48,785 nucleotides of DNA from an uncultured Pelagibacteraceae bacterium (GCA_902634305.1 CACPJJ010000009.1:1-48785), one strand, 5' to 3'; shown: positions 1-8,544, counted from the first letter of the stretch. The notes: a model not told the origin generated them from the sequence alone. Numbers and translations: made by a program.

Positions 1-415
1 CAATATTTTTTGAAAATCCAATGCTTGTTATAGAAAAAGAAATTTTATTAGAATTTGTGGTGTCACCTCCTGATAGTTTCAAATTATATTTTTTTTGCTC
101 TTGATTTAAAGATTTTGAGATCATTTTTAATTTTTTTTTTGTAAATTGTTTTTTATTCCCACTACCAGAAATAAAATAATACTCAGGTTTAACACCTTTG
201 CATATTAAGTCTGAAATTGATGATCTTAAGATTTTTTTAATAACTAAATTAGGGTGCTTAAAATTAGGAAAATGTATACCTTCATTATATGTGTCGACAG
301 ATACAACTAATTTATTTTTCTTATCAAAGAACACATCATCGTTTAACATTTTTGCACCGGGATTGTTATTTGAATTATATTGAAAATAATTTTTTATTAA
401 TTCAAATTCATCCAT
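1..415 (-). CDS. thiL: Thiamine-monophosphate kinase, N-terminal part (cut by window edge)
   Basis: ThiL phosphorylates thiamine phosphate to the cofactor thiamine diphosphate in the cytoplasm. The minus-strand frame opens with ATG at 415-413 and stays open to base 1, so only about 138 N-terminal residues are present. Visible family motifs are MDEFELI at the start, an NDD metal/nucleotide motif near residue 26, SVDTYNEGIHF, a conserved S-D-L segment (ISDLICKGVKPEYYF) and SGGDT, all in the order typical of ThiL. It overlaps the nusB stop by 8 bases, and nusB-thiL adjacency is common in bacteria. The C-terminal half lies outside the window, so integrity cannot be judged. Confidence 0.9.
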   Translation of the reverse strand, partial: MDEFELIKNYFQYNSNNNPGAKMLNDDVFFDKKNKLVVSVDTYNEGIHFPNFKHPNLVIKKILRSSISDLICKGVKPEYYFISGSGNKKQFTKKKLKMISKSLNQEQKKYNLKLSGGDTTNSNKISFSITSIGFSKNI

Positions 416-812
416 TAGAATTTCTTATTTTCTTAGATATTTTATCCAATAAAGCATTTAAATATTTAGTTTGTCCGTCTTCTATAAAGAAATTAGAAGC
501 TCTTAAATATTCATTTATTATAATTTTTGAAGATATTTTTGGTTTATATAAAAATTCAAATATTGCACTTTTAATTATAACTTGAAAAACTTTATCTAAG
601 TTTTTTAAATCAAGATCTGAATTTAGATGATTTGATATTTCATCCTTAATTACTTCCTCTCTTTCAATAGTTCCGTTAACTACATCTTTAATGAATTTTT
701 TAAACCTATGTTTTGGAAAAGTTAAGTTTTCATCTTCATTAAAATATTTTCCATATAGTTTTTGAATTACAATTACTCTAGGATTATTTTTTGGACTATA
801 TTGTAAAGTCAT
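408..812 (-). CDS. nusB: Transcription antitermination factor NusB
   Basis: NusB binds boxA RNA with NusE (S10) and supports antitermination on rRNA operons. The 134-residue protein is all-helical in character and slightly short for the family (usually 135-160). Recognisable family segments are RVIVIQKLYGKYF near the N-terminus (the RxxAlQxLY motif), KSAIFEFLYKP, the INEYLRASNFF segment (normally INEyvelAk.f) and KYLNALLDKI at the C-terminus. It follows ribH by one base and overlaps thiL by 8 bases, so it is probably co-transcribed with the riboflavin genes, as in many proteobacteria. Confidence 0.93.
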   Translation of the reverse strand: MTLQYSPKNNPRVIVIQKLYGKYFNEDENLTFPKHRFKKFIKDVVNGTIEREEVIKDEISNHLNSDLDLKNLDKVFQVIIKSAIFEFLYKPKISSKIIINEYLRASNFFIEDGQTKYLNALLDKISKKIRNSNG

Positions 813-813
813 A

Positions 814-1194
814 TTATTGGGAAAGTACTGAAATTACTGCTTTAGCAGCTTCTTTGCCTTTTCTTCCTCTTGCTTTTGCTTGATTAATATTAAGACATGT
901 TATTATACCATTGCCGATTGGTTTTTTGCTGTTAACCGATAGACTCATTATAGCTTGAGTTGAAGCACTAGAAATAAAATCAAAATGAGGTGTTTCACCC
1001 TTAATAACACATCCTAATGCAATAAATGCATCATATTTTTTGATATTTTTTGAGATAGTTATTGGAATTTCAAAAACACCTGGAACTCTAATTATTTTTA
1101 GTGAAAAATCTTTTAAATTACTTTTTGCATTTTTTAATAATGATGATGAAATATCCTCATAGTAATCTGCTATTACAATTAATATTTTTTTCAT
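814..1194 (-). CDS. ribH: 6,7-dimethyl-8-ribityllumazine synthase
   Basis: RibH condenses 3,4-dihydroxy-2-butanone 4-phosphate with 5-amino-6-ribitylaminouracil to give lumazine, the penultimate riboflavin step. The 126-residue protein is shorter than the usual 150-160 because the N-terminal extension is trimmed. Core motifs are intact: VPGVFEIPI, GCVIKGETPHFDFIS (with the catalytic His after the GET-type turn), GNGIITCLNINQAKAR and a C-terminal GRKGKEAA helix. The ATG overlaps the ribB stop in an ATGA, implying translational coupling. It sits between ribB and nusB in the rib run. Confidence 0.95.
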   Translation of the reverse strand: MKKILIVIADYYEDISSSLLKNAKSNLKDFSLKIIRVPGVFEIPITISKNIKKYDAFIALGCVIKGETPHFDFISSASTQAIMSLSVNSKKPIGNGIITCLNINQAKARGRKGKEAAKAVISVLSQ

Positions 1195-2294
1195 TTAATT
1201 ATTTCCTGCTTTGTTATTTTAATTCCATAGCCGTCTAGACTAACAACTTTTTTTCTAGATCTAGTAACTAATATCATATTTTTTATATGTAAAGATTTAA
1301 TAATCTGCGCACCAATACCGTAGTTTCTGATTAATTTATCCTTACCTTTTTTATAAAAATCTTTACTTTTATAGTCCCGTAAAGTCTGAGATACAGATTT
1401 TAAATTAGTATCTCTTATGAATATAAGAACACAGTTATTGTATTTTTTAAAATGATTAAGTGTGTTGTTAAAAGAGTTTGGTAATTTTTGATTTAATAGG
1501 TAATTTTGAACAACATTTGATGAAATAACTCTAACACGAGGAATTATTCCTCTCCTAACTTTTCCTTTTATAAGTGCAAAATGTTCTGAGCCATCCAATA
1601 AATTTTCATATATTTTTATAAAATACTTTTTGCCTTTAACTTCTATATTAGATTGTTTTTTAAGTTTAATTAATTTTTCTCTTTTTAGTCTATAAGCAAT
1701 AAGATCGTCAATTTTACCAATTTTAAGCTTATGTTTTTTTGCAAAATTATGTAATTTTTCACCACGAGCCATAGTGCCATCGTCATCCATTATTTCACAA
1801 ATTACAGCTGAATTATTTTTTTTTGCAAGTTTGGAAATATCAACTGATGCTTCTGTGTGGCCAGCTCTAATAAGTACGCCACCATCCTTAGAAATTATTG
1901 GAAAAACATGGCCAGGTGACACTATTTCTTTTTTTAAAACATTTTTTTTTGTAGCAACTTTAATAGTCTTTGCTCTATCCTTAGCGGATATACCTGTTGT
2001 AACACCTTTCTTTGATTCTATAGAAACAGTAAATGCTGTCTGATTTCTAGATTTATTAACAGGGGACATGTATGATAAACCTAATTTTTTTGCTTGAGTG
2101 CTATCTAAGGTTAAACAAATCAAACCTCTACCATACTTTGCCATGAAATTAATTTTTTTTGGACTAACATCTGAAGAACAAAATACTAGATCACCTTCAT
2201 TTTCTCTATTTTCATCATCAACTAAAATATACATGCCACCTTTTTTTGCTATTTTTATTATTGATTCTATTGAGCTAAATTTACTATTTTTCAT
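1191..2294 (-). CDS. ribB: 3,4-dihydroxy-2-butanone 4-phosphate synthase fused to an inactive GTP cyclohydrolase II-like domain
   Basis: Residues 1 to about 205 form a RibB domain that converts ribulose 5-phosphate to 3,4-dihydroxy-2-butanone 4-phosphate and formate. The acidic metal/substrate loop LVDDENRENEGD, PGHVFPI, RAGHTEASVD and the CEIMDDDGTMAR motif are all present. Residues about 215-367 align in layout with GTP cyclohydrolase II and keep the C-terminal RNYGIGAQII and LDGYGIKI motifs. However, the zinc site (HSEC followed by RCDCG in active enzymes) is replaced by VRVISSNVVQNYLL with no cysteine ligands. This half is therefore probably not catalytic; inactive RibA-like domains on RibB are known in other alphaproteobacteria. 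It overlaps ribE by 11 bases. Confidence 0.92.
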   Translation of the reverse strand: MKNSKFSSIESIIKIAKKGGMYILVDDENRENEGDLVFCSSDVSPKKINFMAKYGRGLICLTLDSTQAKKLGLSYMSPVNKSRNQTAFTVSIESKKGVTTGISAKDRAKTIKVATKKNVLKKEIVSPGHVFPIISKDGGVLIRAGHTEASVDISKLAKKNNSAVICEIMDDDGTMARGEKLHNFAKKHKLKIGKIDDLIAYRLKREKLIKLKKQSNIEVKGKKYFIKIYENLLDGSEHFALIKGKVRRGIIPRVRVISSNVVQNYLLNQKLPNSFNNTLNHFKKYNNCVLIFIRDTNLKSVSQTLRDYKSKDFYKKGKDKLIRNYGIGAQIIKSLHIKNMILVTRSRKKVVSLDGYGIKITKQEIIK

Positions 2295-2874
2295 TATAAT
2301 ATTTTTTTACATATTTTGATAAAATATCAATTTCAATATTTACTAAACTATTCTTTTTCAATTTTGAAAGGTTCGTCAATTTATAAGTGTGAGGTATTAT
2401 CCATACTTCAAAACCATTTTTAGTAATTTTGGATATTGTTAATGATACTCCATTAATTAAGATAGATGCCTTTTCAATCAAATTATTTTTTTGTGAACTA
2501 TTAGCAGAAAACTCAACTAAGTAAGATTTATCAATTAATTTAATTTTTTTAACTTTTGCTACATAATCAACATGTCCTTGACATATATGTCCAGATATAT
2601 TTTGACCTTTTTTAAGTGGGAGCTCTAAGTTAATACTATCTCCTTTTGTAATTTGCTTAAATTTACTTCTATTTAAAGTCTCATTTGATAAATAAAATTC
2701 TAAAATTTTTTTTTTTTTTGAAACTAGTGTTAAACAAACTCCATCACAAGATATAGAAATACCCAAATCTTTAGATTTTATTGGAAGATTAGATTTAATA
2801 AATAAATTAATGCCTTTTTTTCTCTCAGATATTTTGTGTATTTTTCCTTGGTTAAATATAATTCCATTAAACAT
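2284..2874 (-). CDS. ribE: Riboflavin synthase alpha chain
   Basis: This enzyme dismutates two lumazine molecules to riboflavin plus the pyrimidine precursor. The 196-residue length is typical. The N-terminus MFNGII matches the invariant MFTGII. The two tandem lumazine-binding barrels are visible: the first with SCDGVCLTL and FYLSNETL, the second with GHICQGHVDYVAKV and INGVSLTISKI. Basic residues close to VEIDILSKYVKKY match the usual trimerisation tail. It lies one base downstream of ribD and overlaps ribB. In the other naming scheme this gene is called ribC. Confidence 0.95.
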   Translation of the reverse strand: MFNGIIFNQGKIHKISERKKGINLFIKSNLPIKSKDLGISISCDGVCLTLVSKKKKILEFYLSNETLNRSKFKQITKGDSINLELPLKKGQNISGHICQGHVDYVAKVKKIKLIDKSYLVEFSANSSQKNNLIEKASILINGVSLTISKITKNGFEVWIIPHTYKLTNLSKLKKNSLVNIEIDILSKYVKKYYNEK

Positions 2875-2875
2875 T

Positions 2876-3979
2876 TTAATAATACCTAATTATCTTATCT
2901 CCATTCAAAAAAGTTTCGATATTTTCCTTTTTTTTTAGAAAATAAAGTGTTTTTTTAAAATCAAAAATATTATTTTTACCTAATTTTCCTAATTTTTTTT
3001 TGCTTTTAAATAAATAAAATTCATTAATCAACTTGTCTTTTAAAAGACTTTTAGTCAACATTTTTCCACCTTCAATAATTATTGACGCGATGCCCATTCT
3101 GTAAGCTTTTAAAAATACTTTTTTTAAGTCAATATTGTTATTGGAATCTAGGTCAGTATAACTTAGTCTGATACCTCTTAATTTAAAATATCTCAATTTT
3201 TTTTTATCTTTTGTTGAATGAAAAATTATAGTGTTATTTTTATTTTTATCAGTAATTACAGGTGAATTTTTATTAATTTTTAAATTTTTATCAATAATCA
3301 ACCTTTTAGGAGAAAAATTTTCTAAACCATTAATCCTACAAGTCAATTTTGAATTATCAGTATTGACAGTTTTAGATGAAACTAAAATTGAATCAAAGTT
3401 ATATCTTAAAATATGTGAAACATTTCTAGAATGTTGATTTGTTATAAACTTATTATTTGATGATATAAAAAAATCACTTGAACACGCTATTTTTGCAACT
3501 ACAAAAGGTTTTTCGTTATTTTTTTGATTAAAATAATTTTTGTAAATTTTTTTACTTTCAGATTTTAATAATCCTTTTTTAACAATAATTTTTTTTGATC
3601 TTAAAAGTGAATATGCTTTATTTGAAGTTCTTCTATCTATATCAGTAGAAGAATAAATTACTTTTTTAATTTTCGATTTAATAATTTGATTTGTACATGG
3701 TGGTGTCTTCCCATAATGAGTACAAGGTTCCATTGTGATATAAATTGATGAGCCTTTAAGTTCTTTTTTTTTACATTTATTTATAGCAACTGTTTCGGCA
3801 TGCGGTCTTCCTTTTAATCCTGTTTGTCCAAAAGATAAAATTTTATTATTTTTTACTATTACGGAACCAACTGATGGATTTAGACCAGTCAAACCAATTC
3901 TTTCTTTAGCTAAATTCATAGCAATGGCCATGAAATATTTATCTAAACTATTTGATTTATCTTTTTTTGAAGACATCAA
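2876..3979 (-). CDS. ribD: Bifunctional diaminohydroxyphosphoribosylaminopyrimidine deaminase / reductase
   Basis: RibD carries out the deamination and ribosyl reduction that follow GTP cyclohydrolase II. The N-terminal deaminase domain shows the zinc set His60-Ala-Glu62, Cys86 and Cys95 (PHAE and [11 protein letters not shown]). The reductase domain, from about residue 155, is divergent and lysine-rich but keeps [10 protein letters not shown], the [10 protein letters not shown] segment and the [13 protein letters not shown] motif near the C-terminus. The start gives a 23-base overlap with nrdR; the family block [12 protein letters not shown] starts at residue 13, so a start much further in is unlikely. 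The total of 367 residues is normal. Confidence 0.93.
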   Translation of the reverse strand: MMSSKKDKSNSLDKYFMAIAMNLAKERIGLTGLNPSVGSVIVKNNKILSFGQTGLKGRPHAETVAINKCKKKELKGSSIYITMEPCTHYGKTPPCTNQIIKSKIKKVIYSSTDIDRRTSNKAYSLLRSKKIIVKKGLLKSESKKIYKNYFNQKNNEKPFVVAKIACSSDFFISSNNKFITNQHSRNVSHILRYNFDSILVSSKTVNTDNSKLTCRINGLENFSPKRLIIDKNLKINKNSPVITDKNKNNTIIFHSTKDKKKLRYFKLRGIRLSYTDLDSNNNIDLKKVFLKAYRMGIASIIIEGGKMLTKSLLKDKLINEFYLFKSKKKLGKLGKNNIFDFKKTLYFLKKKENIETFLNGDKIIRYY

Positions 3980-4415
3980 TTTTATCTACAAATTGAATAA
4001 AATCTTTTTCTTCTCTAAAATTTCGATAGACTGATGCAAATCTAACATATGCTACAGGATCCAAATCTTTTAAGCCATCCATTACCATTTTACCGATGGT
4101 GTTTGAGGCTATTTCACTTTGACCTAGTTCTTCTAAAGATCTTGAAATGTTAGTTATAAACTTCTCTACAGTTTCAGTATCTATTGGTCTCTTTTTAAGA
4201 GCGATATAAATAGACTTAGAGAGTTTGTCTCTGTCAAAGGATGATTTTCTTCCATTTTTTTTAACAACCATTAATTCTCTAATTTGAATTCTCTCAAATG
4301 TAGTAAATCTCTCACCACAGACACAAAGTCTTCTTCTTCTAATGGCTGTACCATCTTCAGTTGGTCTAGAGTCTACAACTGAAGTTTCGCCTTTTTTTTC
4401 ACATGGACAAATCAT
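3957..4415 (-). CDS. nrdR: Transcriptional repressor NrdR with atypical CxC zinc knuckles
   Basis: NrdR is the ATP-cone repressor of ribonucleotide reductase genes. I start it at the ATG at 4415-4413 (MICPCEKKG...), 12 codons inside the longest frame, because family members begin M-x-C-P and this start makes an ATGA overlap with the glyA stop. Length is 152 residues. [16 protein letters not shown] and ERFTTFER are strongly conserved, and the ATP-cone follows ([37 protein letters not shown]). Both knuckles differ from the usual CPxC and CxxC: here they read CPC and CVC. The nrdR-rib linkage is common across proteobacteria. Confidence 0.94.
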   Translation of the reverse strand: MICPCEKKGETSVVDSRPTEDGTAIRRRRLCVCGERFTTFERIQIRELMVVKKNGRKSSFDRDKLSKSIYIALKKRPIDTETVEKFITNISRSLEELGQSEIASNTIGKMVMDGLKDLDPVAYVRFASVYRNFREEKDFIQFVDKIDVFKKR

Positions 4416-5725
4416 TTTCTTAAATTTTTGTATATTGGAAATGATGAACAAAGAGAAACAACTTCATTTCTTACTTCATCTTCAATTTTACTATTATCAT
4501 CAGGATTTTTTGATAAGCCGTCAATTACTTTTGTAATAAGCTCACCTACTTTTTCAAATTCCTTTAAACCAAAACCTCTAGTTGTTGCAGCTTGAGATCC
4601 AAGTCTAATACCAGATGTTATCATTGGGCTTTCAGAGTCAAATGGAATACCATTTTTGTTACATGTTATATTTGCCCTAGATAAACTTTCAGCAGCTAAA
4701 TTACCTTTAACATTGAAAGGTCTTAAATCTACTAACATTAAATGTGTATCTGTTCCTCCAGAATAAATTTTAAAACCATTATTTTTTAAAGTTTCAGATA
4801 AAATTTTTGCATTAGCTAACACGGACTTTATATAATCTTTAAAGTCAGGTCTAAGTGCTTCAAGGAAACCTGCTGCCTTTGCTGCAATAATATGCATTAA
4901 AGGTCCGCCTTGGTAACCAGGAAAAACTGCTGTATTAATTTTTTTAGCTATATCTTCATGATTTGTTAAAATAATTCCTCCTCTTGCACTTCTAAAAACT
5001 TTATGTGTGGTTGAGGTTACAACATGCGCATGCTCACATGGATTTGGATAACCTTTTCCTGCAACTAAACCTGAAAAGTGAGCCATGTCTACCATAAGAT
5101 ATGCGTTTACTTTATCGCATATTTCTCTAAATCTTTTAAAATCTATAACTCTAGAATATGCGCTTCCACCTGCAATTATAAGTTTAGGTTTGTGCTCTAA
5201 TGCTAATTTTTCAACATGATCATAATCAATAAGTTCAGATTCTTTATCAACATCATAACCTATCGGATTAAACCATTTTCCAGACATTGAAATTTTTAAT
5301 CCGTGAGTTATGTGACCACCTGAATTTAAACTCATTCCCATAAATGTATCACCAGGTTTAAGTAAAGCTAAAAATGTAGCTCCATTAGCTTGAGCACCTG
5401 AATGAGGTTGAGAGTTTGCAAATTTACAATTAAATAACTTTTTTAATCTTTCGTTTGCTAAATTTTCAGCAACATCGACATGCTCACAACCATTGTAATA
5501 CCTTTTACCCGAATAACCCTCAGCATATTTATTTGTTAATACAGATCCTTGCGCTTCTAGCACTGCTTGAGAAACAATGTTTTCAGATGCGATTAATTCG
5601 ATATGTTCTTGCTGTCTTTGCAATTCATCATTGATGGCTTTATAAAGATCTGGATCAGTTTTAGATAAACCATCTTCAAAAAAACTTTTGTACTGATCGT
5701 TTAAATATTTATTTTCACTAGACAT
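4412..5725 (-). CDS. glyA: Serine hydroxymethyltransferase
   Basis: This PLP enzyme interconverts serine plus tetrahydrofolate with glycine plus 5,10-methylene-tetrahydrofolate. The 437 residues give the full-length protein. Motifs seen are [30 protein letters not shown], the [11 protein letters not shown] segment, the PLP lysine Lys242 in [14 protein letters not shown], and the C-terminal [13 protein letters not shown]. The lysine motif differs from the common TTHKTLRGPRGG. It heads the nrdR-rib run, two bases after rpiB. Its methylene-THF pool is shared with the sarcosine oxidase encoded at 17598-22684. Confidence 0.98.
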   Translation of the reverse strand: MSSENKYLNDQYKSFFEDGLSKTDPDLYKAINDELQRQQEHIELIASENIVSQAVLEAQGSVLTNKYAEGYSGKRYYNGCEHVDVAENLANERLKKLFNCKFANSQPHSGAQANGATFLALLKPGDTFMGMSLNSGGHITHGLKISMSGKWFNPIGYDVDKESELIDYDHVEKLALEHKPKLIIAGGSAYSRVIDFKRFREICDKVNAYLMVDMAHFSGLVAGKGYPNPCEHAHVVTSTTHKVFRSARGGIILTNHEDIAKKINTAVFPGYQGGPLMHIIAAKAAGFLEALRPDFKDYIKSVLANAKILSETLKNNGFKIYSGGTDTHLMLVDLRPFNVKGNLAAESLSRANITCNKNGIPFDSESPMITSGIRLGSQAATTRGFGLKEFEKVGELITKVIDGLSKNPDDNSKIEDEVRNEVVSLCSSFPIYKNLRK

Positions 5726-5727
5726 AA

Positions 5728-6150
5728 TTAAATTTTTTTAACCCTTCTTAAGTGCCTGCCACCTTCAAATTTTGTACTTAAAAATATTTTAATAAGACTG
5801 ATTGCTTTATTTTTATCAATCAGCCTTTCTCCTAATGTAATGATGTTTGCATTATTATGCAATCTAGATAATTTAGTGTTTTTCTTACTATAACATAAAG
5901 CAGCTCTAATATTCTTGTTTTTGTTGGCTGCGATAGCCATTCCCATGCCAGATCCACAGATTAAAATACCAAAACTTCCTTTGTTTGATGCTACTTTTTT
6001 AGATAGTTTTCTTGCATAATCAGGATAATCAACTGAGTCAGAGGATTTTGGTCCAAGGTCAGTAATTTTTTTTAATTTTAAGATAATGCTATTTTTTAAA
6101 TTATAGCCAGCGTGATCGGATGCAATAAAAATCTTTTTCAACTTAAGCAA
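5728..6150 (-). CDS. rpiB: Ribose 5-phosphate isomerase B
   Basis: RpiB interconverts ribose 5-phosphate and ribulose 5-phosphate in the cytoplasm. The 140-residue protein shows [12 protein letters not shown] at the N-terminus, DYPDYARK, the catalytic-loop motif [17 protein letters not shown] and a C-terminal [10 protein letters not shown] segment. All are diagnostic for the LacAB/RpiB family rather than RpiA. It lies two bases upstream of glyA in the same run as ribB. Ribulose 5-phosphate is the RibB substrate, so the grouping is metabolically sensible, though this is an inference. Confidence 0.95.
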   Translation of the reverse strand: MLKLKKIFIASDHAGYNLKNSIILKLKKITDLGPKSSDSVDYPDYARKLSKKVASNKGSFGILICGSGMGMAIAANKNKNIRAALCYSKKNTKLSRLHNNANIITLGERLIDKNKAISLIKIFLSTKFEGGRHLRRVKKI

Positions 6151-6165
6151 ATTTATAGACTAAAA

Positions 6166-6789
6166 TTAATTAAATTTATAGTCCAAAACACATGCAACTA
6201 AATGAACTCTATTTTCTTCACCACCATTAAATGCATTATGATATTTTAAATTATTAGTAACCCAAACAGAACCATCTGCCGGCATATGTTGAGCTCTTTT
6301 GTCAATGACCATAATAGCTCCTGGATTGGTATATATAGGGATATGTAGTCTTGGTTCAGGATCTCTGTGCCAGCTCAATGTTGATCTTGGTTCTTTTAAT
6401 AAAAGTCTTACTCTTCCTAATTTGTATTTTTTAGATAATTCATCATAGACTTCCTTAAAGTAAGTATGTTCAAAATCTTTTACAAATTCTGTATATTTGC
6501 TCTCATCAATTTTTACATCTCTTGATACCTCAACACCTGTCGAGTCAGGTTTTGTCCAATAGACACCTCTTACTTTACTGCCTTTGATGGAATCTGGATC
6601 ACCTGGGATTTGATTTAGAGAAATAGCGGCAAAATGAGGTATTCCTAAACTTGTATCAAAGCCTTTAATTTTTAAAACTTCATTACATGCATTTCTAAGC
6701 TTATCTATATCAAAATTAATATCTTGCTTTTGAAAATCACTTGATATTTTAACAGATTTTATTTCGGTTAAAGATGTAACGTTACTCAT
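6166..6789 (-). CDS. Aspartyl/asparaginyl beta-hydroxylase-like 2OG-Fe(II) oxygenase, substrate unknown
   Basis: This 207-residue cytoplasmic-looking protein carries the iron triad of the double-stranded beta-helix oxygenases: His141-x-Asp143 in LSWHRDPEPRLHIPI and a distal His184 in LKYHNAFNGGEENRVHLV. Arg194 in that same stretch is the expected 2-oxoglutarate-binding residue. The spacing and the NGG..RVHLV tail match the aspartyl/asparaginyl hydroxylase fold (Pfam Asp_Arg_Hydrox-like). There is no signal peptide or membrane segment. The gene is 15 bases upstream of rpiB and divergent from hemB, so it may be the first gene of the rpiB-thiL run. The context does not reveal a substrate; small-molecule or ribosomal-protein hydroxylation are both possible. 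Confidence 0.8.
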   Translation of the reverse strand: MSNVTSLTEIKSVKISSDFQKQDINFDIDKLRNACNEVLKIKGFDTSLGIPHFAAISLNQIPGDPDSIKGSKVRGVYWTKPDSTGVEVSRDVKIDESKYTEFVKDFEHTYFKEVYDELSKKYKLGRVRLLLKEPRSTLSWHRDPEPRLHIPIYTNPGAIMVIDKRAQHMPADGSVWVTNNLKYHNAFNGGEENRVHLVACVLDYKFN

Positions 6790-6860
6790 GTGCTTAAATA
6801 AATACTTTATTTATAATTATAATACATATAACTTTTGTCGCATATAAAAAATTACTGAGA
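6790..6860. promoter_or_regulatory. Divergent promoter region between the 2OG oxygenase gene and hemB
   Basis: This 71-base A+T-rich gap separates two divergent genes and should hold both promoters. On the plus strand, TATAAT occurs at 6812-6817 and again at 6818-6823, suitably placed for hemB. The minus strand contains the near-complementary TTATAAT. No good -35 hexamer stands out for either direction. No riboswitch-like structure is apparent. Confidence 0.35.
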
Positions 6861-7853
6861 ATGATTATCACCGGAAAATATCCCAATTTAAGACTTAGAA
6901 GAAACCGAAACTCAGATTGGTCACGAAGATTAGTTAGAGAAAACACATTGTCTGTAAATGATTTGATTCTCCCAATATTTCTTGTTGATGGGAACAATAA
7001 AAAACAATCTATCAAAGCTATGCCTGACATCTATAGATACAGTATAAACAGATTGTCAGAAATTGTTGATAAAGCTGTCCATAATAAAATTCCAATGGTT
7101 GCATTATTTCCCTATACAGCAAAAAAATTAAAAAATGATTCTGGATCAGAATCTCTTAATGAAGATAATTTAGTCTGCAAAGCAATTCAATATATTAAAA
7201 AAAAATATAAAAACACTATTGGTATAATGTGTGATGTGGCACTTGATCCTTACACTTCTCATGGTCATGATGGTCTTTTAAACAAAGGTAAAATATTAAA
7301 CGATGAAACTATAAAAATATTAATTAAACAATCTTTATTACAAGCTCAAATGGGATGCGATGTAATTTCGCCATCAGACATGATGGATGGAAGAATAGGA
7401 GAAATAAGAAAAAACTTAGACAAAAATAACTTTAAAGATGTTCAAATTTTATCTTACGCCGTTAAATACGCATCAAGTTTCTATGGTCCTTTTAGAAATG
7501 CAGTTGGTTCAAAAAGCTTGCTGAAGGGTGATAAAAAAACATATCAAATGGATTATAGTAATAATGAAGAGGCGTTAAGAGAAGTTTCATTAGATATAAA
7601 AGAAGGCGCTGATATGGTAATGGTAAAACCTGGAATGCCTTATCTTGATATTATAAGAACTATTAAAAAAAAATTTAAAATTCCAGTTTTAGCTTATCAA
7701 GTTTCTGGGGAATATAGCCTAATTTCAAATGGAATTAAAAAAGGTATAATTGATAAAAGTTCAATTATCGAAGTATTGACAGGATTTAAGAGAGCTGGAG
7801 CCAATGCTGTAGTAACTTATTTTGCAAATAAGATTGCTAAAGATTTAAAATAA
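6861..7853 (+). CDS. hemB: Delta-aminolevulinic acid dehydratase (porphobilinogen synthase)
   Basis: HemB joins two 5-aminolevulinate molecules to porphobilinogen for haem and other tetrapyrroles. Length is 330 residues. The two Schiff-base lysines are Lys202 (SYAVKYASSFYGPFR) and Lys256 (GADMVMVKPGMPYLD), and PSDMMDGRIG lies between the domains. The metal loop reads DVALDPYTSHGHDG, without the cysteines of zinc-dependent enzymes, so this is the Mg-type class usual in alphaproteobacteria. It stands alone on the plus strand, flanked by minus-strand operons. Confidence 0.97.
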   Translation: MIITGKYPNLRLRRNRNSDWSRRLVRENTLSVNDLILPIFLVDGNNKKQSIKAMPDIYRYSINRLSEIVDKAVHNKIPMVALFPYTAKKLKNDSGSESLNEDNLVCKAIQYIKKKYKNTIGIMCDVALDPYTSHGHDGLLNKGKILNDETIKILIKQSLLQAQMGCDVISPSDMMDGRIGEIRKNLDKNNFKDVQILSYAVKYASSFYGPFRNAVGSKSLLKGDKKTYQMDYSNNEEALREVSLDIKEGADMVMVKPGMPYLDIIRTIKKKFKIPVLAYQVSGEYSLISNGIKKGIIDKSSIIEVLTGFKRAGANAVVTYFANKIAKDLK

Positions 7854-7858
7854 TAAAT

Positions 7859-8542
7859 TTATTCCTTAATTAAATTAAAAAATTCAATTCTTGATTTTGG
7901 AGGAGAAATATTATTTGGCTTAAGTATTGATTTATCTAAATAATCGTTAACTAATTTTAATCCACTAAGAATTTGATTAAAATCTACAACATCATTATTT
8001 CTTTCAACCAAAAAACTTGGAATATATTTTTTTTCACTGCTGTTTGAAACAAAATACAATTTTTTATTATCAATTATTTCTTCATTGACAATGCTTTTTA
8101 AAGAAAGATCATAACCAATTATTTTTAATAATTCTAATTCCCAAAATACTAATTTGTTTATCCAATTTTTATCTTCTAAAAAAATATAAAATTCCTCTAT
8201 TAAATTATATATATTTAAATTTAATTGATTTTCGACTGTTAGTAACTTAATTAAGTTCATTGATGAAACAATGCAGGAAAGACGCTTTTTATCATCAAAA
8301 AATTTAGGTGTTAAAATTTTTTCTATTTCAATTTTGAAATAACCTAATTTATTTTCAGACTTAGAGTTATAATTAACATAAAATTTATTACCTAATTGAA
8401 GATAGTTTCTAATTTTTTTTGAGGTAGCTCCATAGATAATACCAGAAACTTTGCCATGATTTTTTGTATAAAATTCAGTTATTAATGAGTTTTCGCCAAA
8501 TTTATTTTTTGACAATAAATATCCATAATCAGCCCAAAACAT
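7859..8542 (-). CDS. recO: DNA repair protein RecO
   Basis: RecO loads RecA onto SSB-coated single-stranded DNA with RecR. The 227-residue protein starts with the OB-fold pattern DYGYLLSKNKFGENSLITEFYT, followed by HGKVSGIIYGATSKKIRNYLQLGN. A central helical block has the family sequence WELELLKIIGYDLSL. A C-terminal PPKSRIEFFNLI segment matches alphaproteobacterial RecO. The four-cysteine zinc motif of some RecO proteins is absent, as in many alphaproteobacteria. It follows rnc by two bases; the usual intervening era gene is not there. Confidence 0.85.
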   Translation of the reverse strand: MFWADYGYLLSKNKFGENSLITEFYTKNHGKVSGIIYGATSKKIRNYLQLGNKFYVNYNSKSENKLGYFKIEIEKILTPKFFDDKKRLSCIVSSMNLIKLLTVENQLNLNIYNLIEEFYIFLEDKNWINKLVFWELELLKIIGYDLSLKSIVNEEIIDNKKLYFVSNSSEKKYIPSFLVERNNDVVDFNQILSGLKLVNDYLDKSILKPNNISPPKSRIEFFNLIKE

Positions 8543-8544
8543 AG

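Noticed and set aside
198-585. Plus-strand open frames across thiL and nusB
   Set aside because: Both genes on the minus strand are clearly conserved; the plus-strand translations are low-complexity shadows.
2700-2725. Long T or A runs (for example near 2709 and 10546) as intrinsic terminators
   Set aside because: They are lysine or phenylalanine codon runs inside genes and have no GC-rich stem before them.
4416-4451. Longer NrdR with 12 extra N-terminal residues
   Set aside because: NrdR proteins begin at the zinc ribbon, and the inner ATG forms an ATGA overlap with glyA.
6151-6165. Possible FMN riboswitch upstream of the rib run
   Set aside because: The gap is only 15 bases and no RFN-like conserved boxes were seen there or in front of ribD, ribE, ribB or ribH.
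6794-7030. Minus-strand open frame of 78 codons over the start of hemB
   Set aside because: It lies antisense to the conserved HemB N-terminus, has no family resemblance and overlaps the divergent promoter region.
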